From Ahaetulla prasina (Eukaryota > Chordata > Lepidosauria > Squamata > Colubridae), in NCBI RefSeq assembly GCF_028640845.1, contig NC_080540.1, positions 137,420,420 through 137,484,419 of the forward strand: a stretch of 64,000 nucleotides of DNA, read 5' to 3'. The translations under genes were made by a program, and so were the position numbers. Each line of letters opens with the position of its first letter. Positions within the stretch are counted from its first letter, which is position 1. Under the pieces are notes generated by a model. The model did not search any database. It had not been told where the DNA came from and saw nothing but the letters and a program-made list of their open reading frames with translations. Positions 44,930 through 57,420 of the stretch are shown here, in pieces.

Positions 44930-45232
44930 GTGGTTAAAGACACTGAACTTACCAGGTTCAAGACCCGAGCGCCATATTAACAGGGTGAGATCCGCTATTT
45001 GCGCCAGCTCCTACTCAGCTAGCAGTTTGAAAGCAGGCAAGTGCAAGTAAATTAATAGGTACCACCAGTGGGAAGGTAACAACATTCCATGCGCATTTGG
45101 CGTATAACCATGCTGGCCACATGACCATGGAAAATGTCTTCAGACAATGCTGGCTCCCTCAGCCAAGAAATGGAGATGAACACCGCACTCTAGAATTGGA
45201 CACAACTGGACAGGGAAACTTTTACCTTTTAG
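44930..45232 (+). mobile_element. Sauria-type tRNA SINE with BovB-like tail
   Basis: The tRNA-like head (GGCTCCGTGGTTAAAGACAC, then GGTTCAAGACCC) is followed by 'GCAAGTGCAAGTAAATTAAT', 'GCCACATGACCATGGAAAAT' and a tail with ATTGGACACAACTGGACAGG and a run of TTTTACC. The tail corresponds to the BovB 3' end at 26592, so mobilisation by BovB is expected. Confidence 0.8.
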
Positions 45233-45592
45233 TTCGAGTTTAGCAATCACAATTCGGACTTAAGCAAAGCAATAAATAAGTCAACATCACAATTTTATGA
45301 TTTTACTTCAGCTTTCTGTTGCTTTACGAATCTAAAAAAAATCGGCAAAGCTTTAGTTACACCTAGAATACTGCCTCCAGTTTTGGTCACCACACTATAA
45401 AAAATATATTGAGACTCTAGAAAGAGTGCAGAGAAGAGCATTCATAATGATTACGGGACTAGAGGCTAAAACATACGATGAATGGTTGCAGAAACTGGGC
45501 AAGGCTATTCTAGTGAAGAGAAGGACCAGGGGAGACATGATAGCAGTCTTCCAGTATTTGAGGGGCTGCCACAGAGAGGAGGGGGTCAAGCT

Positions 45593-45857
45593 ATTTTTTT
45601 TTTAATTTACATTTATATCCCGCCCTTCTCCGAAGACTCAGGGAGGCTTACAGTGTATAAGGCAATAGTCTCATTCTATTTGTATATTTACAAAGTCAAC
45701 TTATTGCCCCCCCAACAATCTGGGTCCTCATTTTACCTACCTTATAAAGGATGGAAGGCTGAGTCAACCTTGGGCCGGGCTTGAATCTGCAGTAATTGCA
45801 GGCTGCTGTGTTCTAATAACAGGCTTCTTACCAGCCTGAGCTACCACGGCCCTTTCT
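45593..45857 (-). mobile_element. tRNA SINE inserted in the CR1 fragment
   Basis: Minus-strand copy of the 2766-3022 family. The head lies near 45857 (GGGCCGTGGTAGCTCAGGCT), the body has CCCGGCCCAAGGTTGACTC, and the tail stem GCCTCCCTGAGTC/AGAAGGGCGGG lies near 45615-45650. Confidence 0.78.
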
Positions 45858-45979
45858 TTTTTCTTTTTTCTTTTCCAAAGCACATGAAGGCCAGACAAGG
45901 AATAATGGATGGAAACTAATCAAGGAGAGATTCAATTTAGAAATAAGGAGAAATTTTCTGACAGTGAGAACAATCAATT

Positions 45980-46167
45980 TGTAATGTATTACTGTAAGTT
46001 TTGGCGGGAGTTTTAGGCGGGAAATATCTCGTTTCTGATTGGATGCAGCCTCAGGCTGAAGTGTATATAAGGAGAGGTTTTTCTCCAGAGTTTTGCTGGG
46101 TCACACTATATTAAAGAGCTGTTGTCACTAACCTGGTCTCCTGCCTCGTCAATACCCAAACATAACA
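45980..46167 (+). repeat. 5' LTR of the Ty3/gypsy element
   Basis: 188 bp, TGTAATGTATT to CATAACA. It contains TATATAA at 46064-46070, an inverted CCAAT (GATTGG, 46038) and ATTAAA near 46110. I find no difference from the 3' LTR. Confidence 0.93.
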
Positions 46168-46168
46168 T

Positions 46169-46186
46169 TGGCGACGAAGGTGGGAT
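46169..46186 (+). promoter_or_regulatory. Primer-binding site, probably for tRNA-Ser
   Basis: TGGCGACGAAGGTGGGAT begins one base after the 5' LTR. From memory it is complementary, with about two mismatches, to the 3' end of vertebrate tRNA-Ser(GCU) including the CCA. Confidence 0.6.
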
Positions 46187-46261
46187 ATTGAGGCAGAGCA
46201 CCAGAACAGAGCTGAACTCACTACGAGAATCAAACCCAGCAAGGTGACGGCGAATGCAGCG

Positions 46262-46846
46262 ATGACCGGCTACACGCCACCCACTCCGTTTGACCCTGCC
46301 CAGGAGACATGGGGAATATATATGACCCGTTTCGAAAGTTTCCTGGAGGCAAACGAGCTACAGGGAGTCTCCGACAACCGCAAACGGGCTTACTTCATAA
46401 GCCACTGTGGGTCAGCAGTCATCGCCGTCGCAGAAGCCCTAGCGGAGCCAACACCGCTACACTCCGTATCGTGGCAGACCCTTCAGACCCTCCTGAAGAA
46501 TCACTACGCACCAGCCCCGTCCAAATACGTCGGACGGTACGAGTTGGGGGAGCGCAGCCAACAAGAAGGCGAGTCTATCAGCGACTACATGGCAGCCCTG
46601 CGACAAGCCTCCAAGCATTGCGAGTACCGCGATCTGGACGAAGAGCTGCTGGAACAACTTATACGGGGTCAGAGACATCCGTTTGAGGAGACGGTTGCTA
46701 GCCAAGAGCAACCTGACATTGGCAAACGCCTGGACGAAGCCAGAGCCCATGAGATGTCCAACCATGCAGCAGACACCTTACAAAGCGACTCACGCCGATG
46801 GCGGGCGCAAAGCGAGCACAGTCCACCACGAAGAAACCTATCGTGA
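46262..46846 (+). pseudogene. gag of the Ty3/gypsy element, C-terminus lost to a frame change
   Basis: From the ATG at 46262 the frame has a Ty3/gypsy capsid-like region (DPAQETWGIYMTRFESFLEA, SWQTLQTLLKNHYAP, GESISDYMAALRQASKHCEY, EELLEQLIRGQR). The upstream in-frame GTG at 46244 gives six more residues and is not needed as a start. The frame closes at 46846; Cys/His zinc-knuckle remnants follow at about 46920-47030 but are spread over different frames. A 31-bp segment (CCGCCGAAAATTCAAATCGG and on) occurs twice, near 47021 and 47084. Confidence 0.85.
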
Positions 46847-47149
46847 GTCAACCAGCGAAGAGGAGGAAGAAGTCCACTACACCGGAAAATCGACAAGGAA
46901 GACCCGGAGGAATGCGGAAGTTGCGGGCGACATCAGCGCCAAAGATGTAAGTTCAGGGCGCCATTTGCGGCGGTGTGAAAGGAAGGGCACCTGGCTCAAG
47001 TCTGCCGAGCACCCCAACCTTCCGCCGAAAATTCAAATCGGCCAATCAGAGCGGCTCTGAGTCAGAGATGCAAACCCCACATTCCGCCGAAAATTCAAAT
47101 CGGCCAATCAGAGCGCGAGATCGGCGAGGCGACCAGCGATTGGCCAGGA

Positions 47150-48920
47150 AAGAAAGAGCGCGAAGTCAAACCGAATGACTGTTACCATAGACCACGCAGC
47201 TACCGCATCGAAGAAAAGATCTTCACAAACCCGACAATTGAAGGCGTACCGTGCCGACTGGAAGTAGACACAGGATCAGCTATCACAATCATGTCCTGGG
47301 ACACTTTTGTGAAAGCCTTGCCGCACATCGCAGCGCAAGCTACAGAAACAACGGCTCCGGGTGCAGGATTACCAGGGCAACCGCATCCCTGTTCGAGGAC
47401 AACGACCGTCGAGGTCAAGTACGGGACATACGAAAAGACCCTGCCCATCACGTTAGTCGAGGAACCTTGCCAAGCTTGCTGGGGCTAGACTGGTTCCGGG
47501 CGTTGGGAATGGGGTGACTGGCGTCCACGGAGCGGATGCAACCTGCAAAACGCCCTACTGGAGGAATTCGCAGACGTATTCGAGGACCGTTTAGGCAAGT
47601 ACAAGGGGACCCCTATCTCCTTCAATTTAGACCCCCAAATAGCTCCCATTAGGTTAAAGGCAAGGAGGGTTCCTTTTGCACTCAAACCTAAAATCGACAA
47701 AGAGTTAGATAAATTAGTCAGCCAGGGGATACTAGTGCCAGTTGACCATGCCAAATGGGAGACGCCAATCGTCACCCCTATAAAACCAGACGGGTCCATA
47801 AGAATTTGCGCTGATTACAAGGCTACCTTGAACAAAGCATTGCAAAAGAGCGCCTACCCAGTTCCAGTAGTGCAACACTTATTGCACTCACTAGGGCACG
47901 GACAAGTTTTCGCCAAATTAGACTTGGCACAAGCGTACCAACAGCTACCCGTAGATGCTAGCACAGCTGAAGCCCAGACCATTGTAACGCACCGGGTGCC
48001 TTTAAGTGCACCCGGTTACAGTTCGGGTGAGTGTGGCCCGGGCTATTCCAAAATTTGATGGGCGGCTCCTACAAGGGTTACCGGAGTCGTACCCTATTTC
48101 GATGATGTGTTGGTATCAGGGAAGATTTAAGAGAACTGGGAAGCGATTAAGGAAAGTTTTGGCCATTTTAGGTCGGCAGGATTAAAAGTCAAAGCAAGCA
48201 AGTGTCAGATAGGGGTCGAATCTGTTGAATTTTTGGGCTATAGAATAGACAAAAAGGATTCACCCACTGAGAGCAAAGTCAAGGCGATAAAGAGAGCCCC
48301 AGCACCCAAAAACAAGACAGAACTCCAGGCTTTCCTGGGTCTGGTAAACTTTACGCCGTGTTTTTAAAAGACAAGGCAACCGTTGCTGAACCGCTGCATA
48401 AATTGCTTGGAAAAACACTGCTTGGTCGTGGGGAAGTCAGAGAATAGGGCATTTGAGGCAGTAAAAGTTTGCTATCAAGCGATAGCCTGTTAATACAATA
48501 CAACAACAGACTGCCGTTAGTATTGGTTTGTGATCGTCCCCTATGGAGTAGGAGCTGTACTTAGCCACAGACTCCCAAACGGCACTGAAGCCCCTATAGC
48601 GTTCTATTCACGAACGATGTCCCGGCTGAGAGGAATTACAGCCAGCTAGATAGGAGGCTCTCGCAATAGTGTCAGGGTGAAAAATTTCACGAATACGTTT
48701 TTGGGCGAGATTTCGAAATTGTCACTGATCACAGACCGCTATTGGGGTTACTGGCTGGCGACCGCCCAACGCCAGTAGCACTCTCACCTAGACTGACCAG
48801 ATGGACTATTTTTTTGACCGCATACTCCTACAAGCTGCAGCATCGGCCTGGAAAGGAGCTGGGGCATGCGGACGCATTGGGCAGATGCCCATTGCCAGGA
48901 AATCGAGGACCCCACCCCGG
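47150..48920 (+). pseudogene. Protease, reverse transcriptase and RNase H of the Ty3/gypsy element, frameshifted
   Basis: An aspartic protease motif DTGSA is encoded at about 47267-47281. RT motifs follow in order: WETPIVTPIKPDGSIRICAD and FAKLDLAQAYQQLPV (47735-48058), the active site YFDDV at 48095-48109 in another frame, and FLGYRIDKKDS and ELQAFLGLVNF in the thumb region. RNase H is marked by EIVTDHRPLLGLL and LQHRPGKELGHADAL (48700-48890). At least five frame changes or stops separate these parts. Confidence 0.85.
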
Positions 48921-49089
48921 GCACACCCGTTCTACTAATTGACTCTTTGGACTCGGGGCCAGTCACATCGCAGGAAGTGGCTCGGGCCTCCTACCGGGAC
49001 GTTGTTTTAAGGACTGTAATCAGTTGGGTTCAAAGGGGATGGCCCGCTGCGCTTAACGTTTCAAGGAATTTGTAACGAAAAAAGGGGAA

Positions 49090-50343
49090 TTGTCTGTGCA
49101 AGGGGGGTGCCTGCTCTGGGGGGATAGGGTGGTAGTTCCAGTGAAGCTGAGAAAAAAAGTTCTGGAACTCCTGCATGAGGGTCACCCAGGAATTGTGAGG
49201 ATGAAGGGTTTGGCTAGGAGCTATGTCTGCTGGCCCCTAATGGACTGGGAAATCAGTGACAGGGTTGGCGATGCCAAGTATGTCAGGAATCCAGACCACT
49301 ACCACCCACGGCCCCAGTTTTGGAGTGGGAGAAACCCCAAGGCCCTTGGTCCCGCATACACATTGATTTTGCCGGCCCCTTCCACGGCCAAACATTTCTA
49401 ATTGTGGTGGATGCATTCTCCAAATGGCTGGAGATCATCCTAATGAAATCCACAACCGCGGGAGCTGTCATCTCAGCACTAAAACACCTTTTCGCCACGC
49501 ACGGGCTACCGGACACCCTCGTGTCCGATAACGGCCCACAGTTCACCGCAGCATTATTTGAAGGGTACCTGGCTGAAGAGGGCATCCGACATGCCCTCTC
49601 AGCGCCGTTCCACCCTGCGTCGAACGGCCTTGCTGAACGCTTTGTCCGGAGTGCGAAGAAGCGCTATCACGAAGCGGCCCGGCGATTGGCAGGCACAAAT
49701 CGACGCATTCCTAACCGTCCAACACAGGACCCCTGTGTGGCCACCGCCGCAGCCCAGCCGAGCTATTAATGGGCGGAAGCTACGGTGCCCGCTAGACCGG
49801 CTACACCGAACTACGTACAGGACGGGTTCAAAACAAAACCAGATAGAATCCGAGAGTTAAACATAGGAGACTCGGTGTGGGCACATAATTACAGCGACGG
49901 CCCTAACTGGAAGAGGGGGGTAGTCATAGACAAAACGGGCCCCAAATCTTATCTAGTGGAACTAGACGATGGCAGAATCTGGGCGCCACATAGATCAATT
50001 AAGAAACAGATTGAGCGATAAGGCAGAATTAGGCGAGAACAGCCCTGACTATGATTTAATTAACCCCACAGCTGACCAGCGCCAAGAACAAACAGAAAGC
50101 GTAAGCAAAGAACCAAACAGAGACTTATCTGAGTCAGGCGAGGTCCAGCGACACCCTCCGGTCCCTCTAGAGGACAGCAGGTCCGAGCCGGCGAATAATC
50201 CAGGGCCGGATGGCCGGGAGGAGGAGCTCAGAGGAACGAAAAGTCCCTCCGGCAAGCTCGACTCAACTCCAGAAAGTGAACTGCGCAGGTCCGGGAGAGT
50301 CAGGAGACGCCCCACGTACCTGCAGGACTACGTAGAGAAGTAA
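49090..50343 (+). pseudogene. Integrase of the Ty3/gypsy element
   Basis: The zinc-binding part (LLHEGHPGIVRMKGLARSYV) is partly broken near 49285-49320. The catalytic core is one open frame at 49320-49769: Asp in HIDFAGP (49365), Asp in SDNGPQF (49527) and Glu in GLAERFV (49635), with 35 residues between the last two, the D,D-35-E rule. C-terminal pieces continue in other frames (GDSVWAHNYSDGPNWKRG; RSGRVRRRPTYLQDYVEK ends at 50343). Confidence 0.87.
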
Positions 50344-50383
50344 TATGCAAATATTGGCAAAGTGCCTTCTGGGAGGGAAGGAG

Positions 50384-50571
50384 TGTAATGTATTACTGTA
50401 AGTTTTGGCGGGAGTTTTAGGCGGGAAATATCTCGTTTCTGATTGGATGCAGCCTCAGGCTGAAGTGTATATAAGGAGAGGTTTTTCTCCAGAGTTTTGC
50501 TGGGTCACACTATATTAAAGAGCTGTTGTCACTAACCTGGTCTCCTGCCTCGTCAATACCCAAACATAACA
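50384..50571 (+). repeat. 3' LTR of the Ty3/gypsy element
   Basis: 188 bp, directly after the polypurine tract. By eye it is identical to the 5' LTR over its whole length. Confidence 0.93.
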
Positions 50572-50671
50572 CAATTAATGGAACAGCTTGCCTTCAGAAG
50601 TTGTGGGAGCTTCATCACTGGAAGCTTTCAAGAAGAGACTGGACTGCCATTTGTCAGAAATGGTGTAGGGT

Positions 50672-51330
50672 CTCCGTCAAGGATCTTGGAGTACTCATCT
50701 CAAACCATCTAAGTGCCAGAGCTCACTCTAACAACATTGCCAAAAAAACATAAAGTTATTAACCTAATCTCGCAGAGCTTCTTCTCCATAATATTGAACT
50801 GCAAACTAGGGCATACAAAATATTTCACAAGAAGAGTCGGCAACTCCTCTGCTCGCAACAGAATACCTTATGCCACCAGACTTGAAATTATGGGCTTAGA
50901 CAACTTAGAACTTTGCCCTCTTCAGTCTGACGTAAGCGTAGAACATAAAATTATCTGCTACAATGTCCTACCTGTCAATGAATACTTCAGCTTCAACCAT
51001 AACAACACACAAGCACATAATAGATACAAACTTATGGTAAACTGCACCAAACTTGATTGCAGAAAATACGACTTTAGTAACAGAGTTTTTAATGCCTGAA
51101 ATGCACTACCTGACTCTGTTGTTCTCCAAACCCCCCGAAATTTACCCTTAGACTGTCTACTGTCGACCTCAACACATTTCTAAGAAGTCTTTAAGGGGTG
51201 TGCATAAGTGCACCAGCGTGCCTACCATCCCTGTCCTAATGTTCCCTTTTATATGTATCCATTTCATGTATTTATAATTATGTCTATACTTATATCTTTT
51301 ACCTAATACATACTTGACGAAAAGAAAGAA
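50672..51330 (+). mobile_element. Rex1-type LINE ORF2 C-terminal fragment with internal deletion
   Basis: Encodes KDLGVLISNHLSARAHSNNI, then YFTRRVGNSSARNRIPYATR and LEIMGLDNLEL-like pieces. Compared with the copy at 52.0 kb about 90 bp are missing around 50815. Followed by a GAAA/GACA run (51320-51358). Confidence 0.75.
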
Positions 51331-51359
51331 AGAAAGAAAGACAGACAGACAGACAGACC

Positions 51360-52009
51360 TATAAGGTCCCTTCCAACTCTGTTAATCTGTAAATCTGCAA
51401 AGATTGTAAATATGAGGATTGGTTACAAATTTAATTTTCATCACCATTGTAACTGGGAACAATAGCTAAACAAGGCAGTCACTAATTGAGGATTAACTTT
51501 AATTTCTAGCCATATTGTCTGAAAACAGCACAGCATCATTGTGTTGCATCCTTCAATATGTAAATAATTAAATTTGGGTCCTAAAGTCTAAAGGATAAAA
51601 TATTTCAATGTTTTCAAAATAATGCTAGTCTTTTCAGTTTTCTGGAAAATTTGTTTAAGTTCTTTCATTGTGGAGTAATAATTTTATGGTAGGACATATG
51701 CATATATATCTTGCACTATATGTTATATATTATATGGAGCTTTCTGAAAGAAGCCTTAATTTAGCATCCAAGTTCCACATCTGGAGCTGCTCACCACACA
51801 GATTCCCTGAATTATGTGAAGAATGTTCCTATTAATGCCAGTTGGGGAAGTTCTCCATCCAAGCTGGATGATCCATATGTGCGAAGATCAGAAACCTACA
51901 GCCATAGCAGAGATCAGCAGCTATGTGTAGGCTTGTTTTAACATCTTCCATACCATGGTGCAATAGCTCTTAAAGGTATCATCATAATCTTAAATAGGTC
52001 TTAAAGGTA
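51360..52009. other. Intergenic with a MITE scrap
   Basis: About 51400-51500 resembles the TA MITE ('CCATTGTAACTGGGAACA', 'GTCACTAATTGAGGATTAAC'). The rest is AT-rich without recognised features. Confidence 0.4.
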
Positions 52010-53078
52010 TCATCATCATCATACTATACATAAATGATCTCTGTGACCTTATCTCAAGTCATTGTGTTCTCTTTTCTGATGATGTCAAACTATTTAACAC
52101 CACTAACAATACTTCTACCCTTCAAAAAGACCTTGACTTTGTATCCGATTGGTCTAAAACTTGGCAACTCCAAATCTCAACCAGCAAATGCTCAGTCTTA
52201 CATACTGGAAAAAAGAACCCAAACACTAAGTACAAGTTTGATGGACATTACCTTACAGATGATTCCCACCCTGTTAAAGACCATGGAGTTTTCATATCAA
52301 ATGACCTAAGTGCCAAAGCCCACTGCAACTACATAGCAAAAAAGGCTCTAAGAGTTGTAAACCTAATTTTACGCAGCTTCTTTTCCAAAAACTCTACACT
52401 ACTAAGCAGAGCATACAAAACATTTGCCAGACCTATTCTTGAATACAGCTCACCTGTCTGGAACCCATATCACATCTCTGACATTAATACAATTGAACGC
52501 GTCCAGAAATATTTTACAAGAAGAGTTCTCCACTCCTCTGAAAACAACAAAATACCTTATACCACCAGACTTGAAATCCTGGGATTAGAAAACTTAGAAC
52601 TCCGCCGACTCCGACATGACCTGTGTTTAACACACAGAATCATCTATTGCAATATCCTTCCTGTAAAAGACTACTTCAGCTTCAATCGCAATAATACAAG
52701 AGCAAACAATAGATTCTAACTTAATGTCAACTGCTTCAAACTTGATTGCAGAAAATATGACTTCTGTAACAGAGTTGTTAATGCTTGGAACTCACTACCT
52801 GACTCTATAGTCTCTACTCAAAATCCCAAAAACTTCAACCAAAGACTGTCTACTATTGACCTCACCCCATTCCTAAGAGGACTATAAGGGGCGTGCATAA
52901 GAGCACAAAAGTGCCTACCATTCCTGTCCTATTGTTCCCTTTCATTATATCAAATTAATATAGTTATTGCATACTTTTACTTATATATATGTTTTTCTTT
53001 TATGATGTGTTGTTGTTTTATGTCAATGTTTACATATACTGTTGTGACAAAATAAAATAAAATAAAATAAACTCCATC
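52010..53078 (+). mobile_element. Rex1-type LINE 3' part, most complete RT C-terminus
   Basis: Starts just 5' of the RT catalytic box (LFSDDVKLFNTT, where consensus has FADD) and continues DLDFVSDWSKTWQLQISTSK, HPVKDHGVFISNDLSAKA, ARPILEYSSPVWNPYHISD, IERVQKYFTRRVLHSSEN and LGLENLELRRLRHDL. One frame change near 52310 and later stops. The 3' UTR ends TGTTGTGACAAAATAAAATA and an AAAAT-type tail at about 53045-53075. Confidence 0.85.
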
Positions 53079-53578
53079 TTTCCTATTTTATCATATAGAA
53101 ACTAATCTCAAGAAAACATTCTACAGCAGCCTTCCCCAACTAGATGGTCTTCAAATGTGTCCATTTCAGCTTCTAGGATTCTTCAACAGCATGGTTATTG
53201 CTAGGAATTCTGGGAAAGATATCTAAATTTATTAGATTAGGGAAGTCCAGGACAGTGTTTTTGAAAGTTGTGAAGACCACTTTCACAAAGATATATTGAA
53301 AGCAGCAGTGACTTCAGAGGATCACAAAAGACAAGATGGCAGCCACAATGCCCATCATCTCGCTTTTTTTGATCTTCCTCCACCCCACCAGCAGATGTCG
53401 GTGGATGAAGAAAAAGATAGTGAGACTTTCAAGGATTCTTCATTTAAAAGCTCATACTCACTGTGAGTATGTTCATCCAAAAATCACATTGTTTCAATGT
53501 GACATCTGAGGAAATGTTTGACAAGATCTTTTCTTCCACGGACTTGAATAGCAAGTAAAATTAAATGCATCCAAATCA

Positions 53579-53609
<31 letters not shown>

Positions 53610-53625
53610 TGTCTCTCTCTCTCTG

Positions 53626-53657
<32 letters not shown>

Positions 53658-53890
53658 TTCTTTTGTGTGTGCTCTAAGGCCAGCTCACAGAATGCCTTTA
53701 AACTGAAGAAAGAAATATCGATTTATGCAAGCTGGGAGACAGCTTGAGGCAGCCATGAAGAAAAAATTATTTGAGAAAAGAGACTTCTGCTGATGAAGCT
53801 GAAGAAGTAAGAAAACCTGTAGTGATATAAAAGCATAAATACAAAGGAGTAACAAGAAAATAAATAAGGGATAAGAAATTTATGCTGGAT
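53079..53890. other. Intergenic with TC/CA microsatellite
   Basis: A CT/CA run lies at about 53579-53656. No gene recognised. Confidence 0.45.
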
Positions 53891-55488
<1,598 letters not shown>

Positions 55489-56964
55489 TAATTTAATTTA
55501 AATTTAAATTAACAATTAAATTTAATGTGGCTGAAGAACTCCAAATGTACAGTGCCACTTTGAAAACTGGACAATGGTGGGCATAATTACGGTATATAAA
55601 CTGCCTAGTGTTTTTAAGAATAAGTTGGAAAGGAAGAAAAGGACAAAGCAAATAAAAGAAAAAGGTAGAGCTTAGGCAATGATACACCAGAGCACTAATG
55701 TAGTTTGTACAATAAACCTTATTTTTAGATCCCTTAAGGAAGAACTCATAAAACAAGAGAATCCTGGGATTTAGGTTATATTGTGGATGACCCCAGTTGA
55801 ATTTCAATGTGAAATCTTGGCAGCCTTGGAAAGGTTATAACCTGGAGAAGGGAAGGGGTAGGGGGTGGAGAGATAATGAAGAAAAAAAAAGCTCAGGTAA
55901 TCTGTTAACCTGAGATTAAAGAGATTCTTTGTTTACCTTTTAAATTTTTGACAGGAAAAGTAAACCGAAGTACCATTGTGAAGAAAAAGAAAAATAATAT
56001 TTTGAGCTAGAGATGGGGAGATAAAAATGTGTTTGAAGCTGGAGCCTAATTCCGTGAAAAATAACTCCAGAGATGAGCTTCCTAATGGGAAATTATTGCG
56101 AAGTCTTTTATCTCACTTGCCAGAGAAATGACTTGATTGAACTGGTAGGCTCTCTCTCTCAATGTAAATGCAAGCATCCTTTTTCTTTCTTTGTTCCATC
56201 CTTAGCCCCCTCCCCAGCCAAGTGAATGCTCAGTGTAATGAAAAATACCTTACGTAACATCCTATTTATAATATGAGGGATATATGCAGGCCTTGCTCTG
56301 ATCTGAAATTTTTGTCTTGAGTCTCTCAAGGGATACTTAATTAAAATCTGGGACTTAAAGTCATAAAATAAAGAGGGTCAGTATCCCAGCGTTCCCTTCT
56401 TCACCATCGGAATCTTAAGTTAAAAATAATTCTCTCTCTCTCTCTGTGTGTCCTGAAAACAAACATAGCATTATTGTCTTTTTAATTAAAGAATCAGTGC
56501 CCATTTCAGATACCTGCAATATCATCTATAATGTTGCCCTACTACATCTTACGATTTTCATATAAGGGCCTCTTGAAATAATGTACTTACAGTAGGTTCT
56601 CATGAGTGAAACGAACACTTTGAGATAGATATCTGAAGGAGATTAACCATATTCTGGATTGTTTTTAATGCCTTGGAATAAGAATCAGCCTGTGACGACT
56701 GTGGTGTGCTAGAAGACTTTCCTTTCTTAACCACCACTGGCTAGATTTCCAGAAGTTTCTGAAAAAATATAAACCAAGTTCAAGTTTAGAATACGGATAA
56801 AGCCAATTTTTCTTCTGTCTCTCAAAAATTAAATACTGCTGCTAGTATTTTGTACCAAATAATATTAGTTATGCTCATCAGCTGATAATATTGATCCATA
56901 ATCTTCAGATTCCTTCTCTCCTGTTAGGTCTGGCTTTCCTTCCCTATGAAACCAGAACAGGTCT
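55489..56964. other. Intergenic, nothing recognised
   Basis: AT-rich; short TC runs near 56150 and 56432. The minus-strand frame 55807-55493 shows no domain. Confidence 0.35.
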
Positions 56965-57420
56965 GGTGTTTATTTATTTATTTTATTTTATTTATTTATT
57001 TTGTCACAACAATATATGTAGGTATCATACAAAAAGATTATATAGTGTATAAACACATATATGAGTAAATATAAGGAGGTATAAGCATATATATATATAG
57101 GAAGAAGAAAAGAAAAACAATAAGACAGGAACGGTAGGCACGTTTGTGCTCTTATGCACGCCCCTTATGCTCCTCTTAGGAATGGGGTGAGGTCAATAGT
57201 AGAAAGTTTTTGGTTAAAGCTTTTAGGATTATGGGAAGAGACCACAGACTCAGATAAAGTATTCCAAGCACTGATGATTCTGTTACAGAAGTCATATTTT
57301 CTGCAATCTAGATTAAAGCGGTTGACATTAAGTTTAAATCTATTGGTTGCTCTAGTATTATTGCAATTAAAGCTGAAGTAGTCTTTAACAGGAAGGATAT
57401 TGCAATAGATTTATCTTATT
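56965..57420 (-). mobile_element. Rex1-type LINE 3' fragment, minus strand
   Basis: Reverse complement of the 54.25-54.62 kb sequence ('AAGACTACTTCAGCTTTAAT', 'TATGACTTCTGTAACAGAAT', 'CATTCCTAAGAGGAGCATAA') and a 3' UTR ending in TTGTTGTGACAAAATAAATA and an AAAT tail near 56970. Confidence 0.82.

Larger units (their letters stand above)
45980..50571 (+). mobile_element. Ty3/gypsy LTR retrotransposon, 4.6 kb, identical LTRs, frame-broken interior
   Basis: Two 188-bp LTRs, a primer-binding site, gag, protease, reverse transcriptase, RNase H and integrase in Ty3/gypsy order, a polypurine tract GGGAGGGAAGGAG (50371-50383), and a 5-bp duplication CAATT (45975-45979 and 50572-50576). Gag and the integrase core are in long frames; the protease, RT and RNase H parts need several frame changes. 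No env-like frame. The Mag-like lineage is suggested by the Ser-tRNA primer site. Confidence 0.93.
45356..50665 (+). mobile_element. CR1 LINE ORF2 C-terminal fragment, split by a SINE and an LTR element
   Basis: Pieces 45356-45592, about 45880-45979 and 50577-50665 read through as one CR1 ORF2 end: CLQFWSPHYKKYIETLERVQ-like, EWLQKLGKAILVKRRTRGDM and YLRGCHREEGVK, then NGWKLIKERFNLEIRRNF, then LPSEVVGASSLEAFKKRLD-like. The first gap is the SINE and the second the Ty3/gypsy element, so the CR1 copy is older than both. Confidence 0.8.

Noticed and set aside
53565..53747. Small frame rich in Ser-Leu repeats
   Set aside because: Encoded by a CT/CA microsatellite.
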